DNA of 47,712 bases, from NCBI GenBank assembly GCA_003719395.1, contig RHMC01000045.1, positions 1 to 47,712 of the forward strand. Direction: 5' to 3'. Made by a program: the position numbers and the translations under genes. The notes under the pieces were generated by a model. It saw nothing but the letters and a program-made list of their open reading frames with translations. It did not search any database and was not told the origin of the DNA. The stretch's first letter is position 1, and each line of letters opens with the position of its first letter. The stretch comes from Streptomyces altiplanensis. Its GTDB lineage: Bacteria; Actinomycetota; Actinomycetes; Streptomycetales; Streptomycetaceae. Shown here in pieces: positions 45,878 through 47,712 of the stretch.

Positions 45878-46567
45878 TCAGTGCTGGTAGCCGTAGACGC
45901 CGCGAGACTGGTCGCGCACGAGGCGGCCCTTCTCAAGTTCGATGACGCGCTTGCGCATCTGGTCGACGATCTGCTGGTCGTGGGTCGCCATCACCACAGT
46001 GGTGCCGGTGCGGTTGATGCGGTCCAGCAGCTTCATGATGCCGACGGAGGTCTGCGGGTCGAGATTGCCCGTCGGCTCGTCCGCGATCAGCAGCATCGGG
46101 CGGTTGACGAACGCCCGCGCGATCGCCACGCGCTGCTGCTCACCGCCGGAGAGTTCGCCGGGCATCCGGCTCTCCTTGCCACCGAGACCGACGAGATCGA
46201 GGACCTGGGGTACGGACTTGCGGATCTCGCCGCGCGACTTGCCGATGACTTCCTGCGCGAAGGCGACGTTCTCCCCGACGGTCTTGTTGGGGAGAAGGCG
46301 GAAGTCCTGGAACACGGTGCCGAGCTGGCGCCGCATCTGCGGCACCTTCCAGTTGGACAGGCGCGCGAGGTCCTTGCCCAGGACGTGCACCATGCCGTGG
46401 CTGGCGCGCTCCTCACGCAGCAGCAGCCGCAGGAAGGTTGACTTGCCGGAGCCGGAAGAGCCCACGAGGAAGACGAATTCGCCCTTCTCGACCTCCAGGG
46501 AGACATCCCTGAGGGCGGGGCGGCTTTGCTTCGGGTAGGTCTTGGAGACGTTGTCGAATCGGATCAC
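45878..46567 (-). CDS. ftsE: Cell division ATP-binding protein FtsE
   Basis: An intact 229-residue ABC ATPase. Walker [11 protein letters not shown]-loop [13 protein letters not shown], signature [15 protein letters not shown], Walker [15 protein letters not shown] and the H-loop ATHD are all present. The C-terminal tail VYGYQH is typical of actinobacterial FtsE. It forms a complex with FtsX at the septum. The gene is first in the ftsE-ftsX unit, which may read on into the S41 protease, smpB and ssrA. The 269-bp upstream gap is shared with a divergent small gene. Confidence 0.97.
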   Translation of the reverse strand: MIRFDNVSKTYPKQSRPALRDVSLEVEKGEFVFLVGSSGSGKSTFLRLLLREERASHGMVHVLGKDLARLSNWKVPQMRRQLGTVFQDFRLLPNKTVGENVAFAQEVIGKSRGEIRKSVPQVLDLVGLGGKESRMPGELSGGEQQRVAIARAFVNRPMLLIADEPTGNLDPQTSVGIMKLLDRINRTGTTVVMATHDQQIVDQMRKRVIELEKGRLVRDQSRGVYGYQH

Positions 46568-46708
46568 GGATGCACCACGGTCGCCGGGAGTAGGTGAGCG
46601 TGACCATACGCGACGCGGGCGGGCGCGCGCAGTCGGCGTCCGGCGATGGCCGTTTTATCACGGATCGCTCACGGACCGGCGACCGGTTCTGAGCGGAACG
46701 CGGCGGCC

Positions 46709-46735
46709 GTGTTCCGGCGGGGCGCGCCGGAACAC
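46709..46735. promoter_or_regulatory. Inverted repeat in divergent ftsE upstream region
   Basis: GTGTTCCGGC (46709-46718) and GCCGGAACAC (46726-46735) form a perfect 10-bp inverted repeat with a 7-base centre, midway between ftsE and the small zinc-ribbon gene. It could be an operator or a leader hairpin. Nothing else in the 269-bp gap is clear apart from the GGAGG ribosome site before 46837. Confidence 0.45.
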
Positions 46736-46836
46736 GTGGGAGCTGGCACAGTGGAAGGGGGAACAGTCGCGTTTCCCTGAGCGTTGGGCGGAGAGAACGC
46801 GTACAGGCGGATCCGCGCGCGGGAGGAGGAAAGCGC

Positions 46837-47031
46837 ATGACCTATGACCGACTGGTGTGCGCGAACTGCGCGGCCCCGGTGAACCAGGGCCGCTGCCCGG
46901 TCTGCCGGGCCAACAGGGCGAGGATGCAGCAGGAGGGCGGCCCGCTGAGCGGGCTGAGCCCCGCGGCACTGGTGGCGCTCGTGGCGCTGCTGGTGGCGGT
47001 GATGGCCCTGGTGGCGCACCAGACCGCGTAG
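46837..47031 (+). CDS. Small zinc-ribbon protein with C-terminal membrane helix
   Basis: A 64-residue protein. The first 25 residues hold two CxxC knuckles (VCANCAAPV and RCPVCRANR), enough for one zinc ribbon. A short basic linker (RARMQQEGG) leads to one hydrophobic helix, AALVALVALLVAVMALVAH, at the C-terminus. It is therefore tail-anchored, with the ribbon in the cytosol. A strong GGGAGGAGG ribosome site lies before the ATG. The family is unnamed as far as I know. It diverges from ftsE and is closed by a strong terminator. Confidence 0.85.
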   Translation: MTYDRLVCANCAAPVNQGRCPVCRANRARMQQEGGPLSGLSPAALVALVALLVAVMALVAHQTA

Positions 47032-47123
47032 AGCCCGACCGTGCGGCCCGAGGACCCAGGAGGCTTCCGCCGCCCGCAATCGTCTCCACAGCCCCTCTGG
47101 GGGCCGGATACGGACCAATGGGG

Positions 47124-47158
47124 AAGGGCCCGGAGCGCGCAGTGCGCTCCGGGCCCTT
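47124..47158. terminator. Strong bidirectional terminator
   Basis: A perfect 15-bp inverted repeat (47124-47138 with 47144-47158), followed by TCTTG, lies between two convergent genes. Confidence 0.93.
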
Positions 47159-47176
47159 CTTGTACACCTAGGTGGT

Positions 47177-47712
47177 TCAGGCGACGGTGCGGCCGCCACC
47201 GACCAGGCGCGGCAGCATGCGGAAGCCGATGCCACCGGCGATCATCGTCGCGGCACCGATCAGCAGGAACGAGGTCTCGGCGGCGCCCGTCTCCGCGAGC
47301 TCCTCCTTGGCCTTGCCCTGCGCCACCGGCTGGGAGCCGGCGCTGTCGGTGTCGGTGTTGTCCTCGCACTCGGCACCGTCGAGGTCGAGGGTGCAGGTGC
47401 CGGCGTCGCCGCCACCGGTCGTGGTGGTGCCGGCCTCGTCGCCACCGGTCGTGGAGCCGCCGTTGCCGCCGGTCTCGGAGCCGCCGTTTCCGCCGGTCGT
47501 GGAGCCGCCGTTGCCGCCGTTCCCGTTACCGCCGTTGCCGTTGCCCCCGTTCCCGTTTCCGCCGTTGCCGCCGGGGTTGCCCGGGTCGGTGGGCGGGTCC
47601 ACCGGGTCGGTCGGGTCGGTGGGCGGGTCCACCGGGTCAGTGGGCGGGTCCACCGGGTCGGCCGGCGGGTCCACCGGGTCGGCCGGGTCCGCGGGTCCGC
47701 GGGTCGCGGGCG
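47177..47712 (-). CDS. LAETG cell-wall-anchored surface protein, 5' partial
   Basis: C-terminal 178 residues of a sortase substrate; the gene starts beyond the right edge (the GTG at 47674 is internal to a repeat). The visible part begins with Pro/Asp repeats (PPTDPVDPPTDP) and continues with Gly/Asn repeats (NGGNGNGGNGNGG) and STTGGNGG units. A short segment with two cysteines (TCTLDLDGAECEDN) follows. The sorting signal is LAETG, then a hydrophobic helix (FLLIGAATMIAGGIGF) and a charged tail. LAxTG is the motif used by class E sortases of Streptomyces. No sortase gene is in the window. Confidence 0.85.
   Translation of the reverse strand, partial: PATRGPADPADPVDPPADPVDPPTDPVDPPTDPTDPVDPPTDPGNPGGNGGNGNGGNGNGGNGNGGNGGSTTGGNGGSETGGNGGSTTGGDEAGTTTTGGGDAGTCTLDLDGAECEDNTDTDSAGSQPVAQGKAKEELAETGAAETSFLLIGAATMIAGGIGFRMLPRLVGGGRTVA

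Overview
The window is very GC-rich, with G or C at most third codon positions, gene content typical of Streptomyces or a close relative, an actinobacterial tmRNA, a proteasome activator, a mycothiol-type enzyme, and two 14-bp ParB sites (parS). The parS sites and the conserved genes on the left suggest core chromosome in the origin-proximal part. No prophage, insertion sequence, CRISPR array or secondary-metabolite cluster is visible. The closest things to accessory DNA are a lone BRO-type antirepressor-like gene and some tandem repeats.

Layout, left to right. 1-4.1 kb: 3' part of a moeA paralogue coupled to a TrkA-type potassium channel (a parS site sits on the junction), an NADPH:quinone oxidoreductase, and the proteasome activator bpa facing the other way. 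4.1-8.5 kb: a padR-ABC ATPase-ABC permease operon whose promoter overlaps twin operator-like palindromes. 8.6-14.2 kb: a secreted and anchored protein, two divergent membrane Ser/Thr kinases and an APH-type kinase. 14.2-19.4 kb: a PNPOx-like protein and a NarL-type regulator facing a branched-chain 2-oxoacid dehydrogenase operon (bkdABC). 19.5-25.5 kb: VOC protein, BRO-domain protein, GntR regulator coupled to an MFS carrier, DinB/mycothiol-type protein, nitrilase-family amidase, LURP-one protein. 26-36.9 kb: thioredoxin-NHL protein, M18 aminopeptidase, a duplicated Cys/His protein, acyl-CoA dehydrogenase, SseB-like protein, aldo/keto reductase, pirin, AI-2E-type membrane protein, metallo-beta-lactamase protein. 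37-40.3 kb: the nitrate module nnaR-narK with GlnR-box-like sites and a decayed gene. 40.3-42.7 kb: a LysR/MFS pair. 42.7-46.6 kb: ssrA, smpB, an S41 protease, ftsX and ftsE. 46.8-47.7 kb: a 64-residue zinc-ribbon membrane protein and the 3' end of an LAETG wall-anchored protein.

The dominant oddity is that about nineteen otherwise conserved genes change reading frame once or twice, nearly always in G/C-rich runs, while the protein homology continues in another frame. I read these mainly as sequence or assembly errors rather than decay, so I give each gene as one span and state where the frame breaks. Several ORFs that look like fusions are products of these breaks. The clearest biological signals are the parS pair, the GlnR-like boxes at narK and nnaR, the padR promoter, the dyad upstream of bkd, twin palindromes upstream of the acyl-CoA dehydrogenase, the duplicated C-H-C-C protein, and a remnant gene between narK and the LysR gene. 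I did not find convincing evidence of a wholly new multi-gene system.
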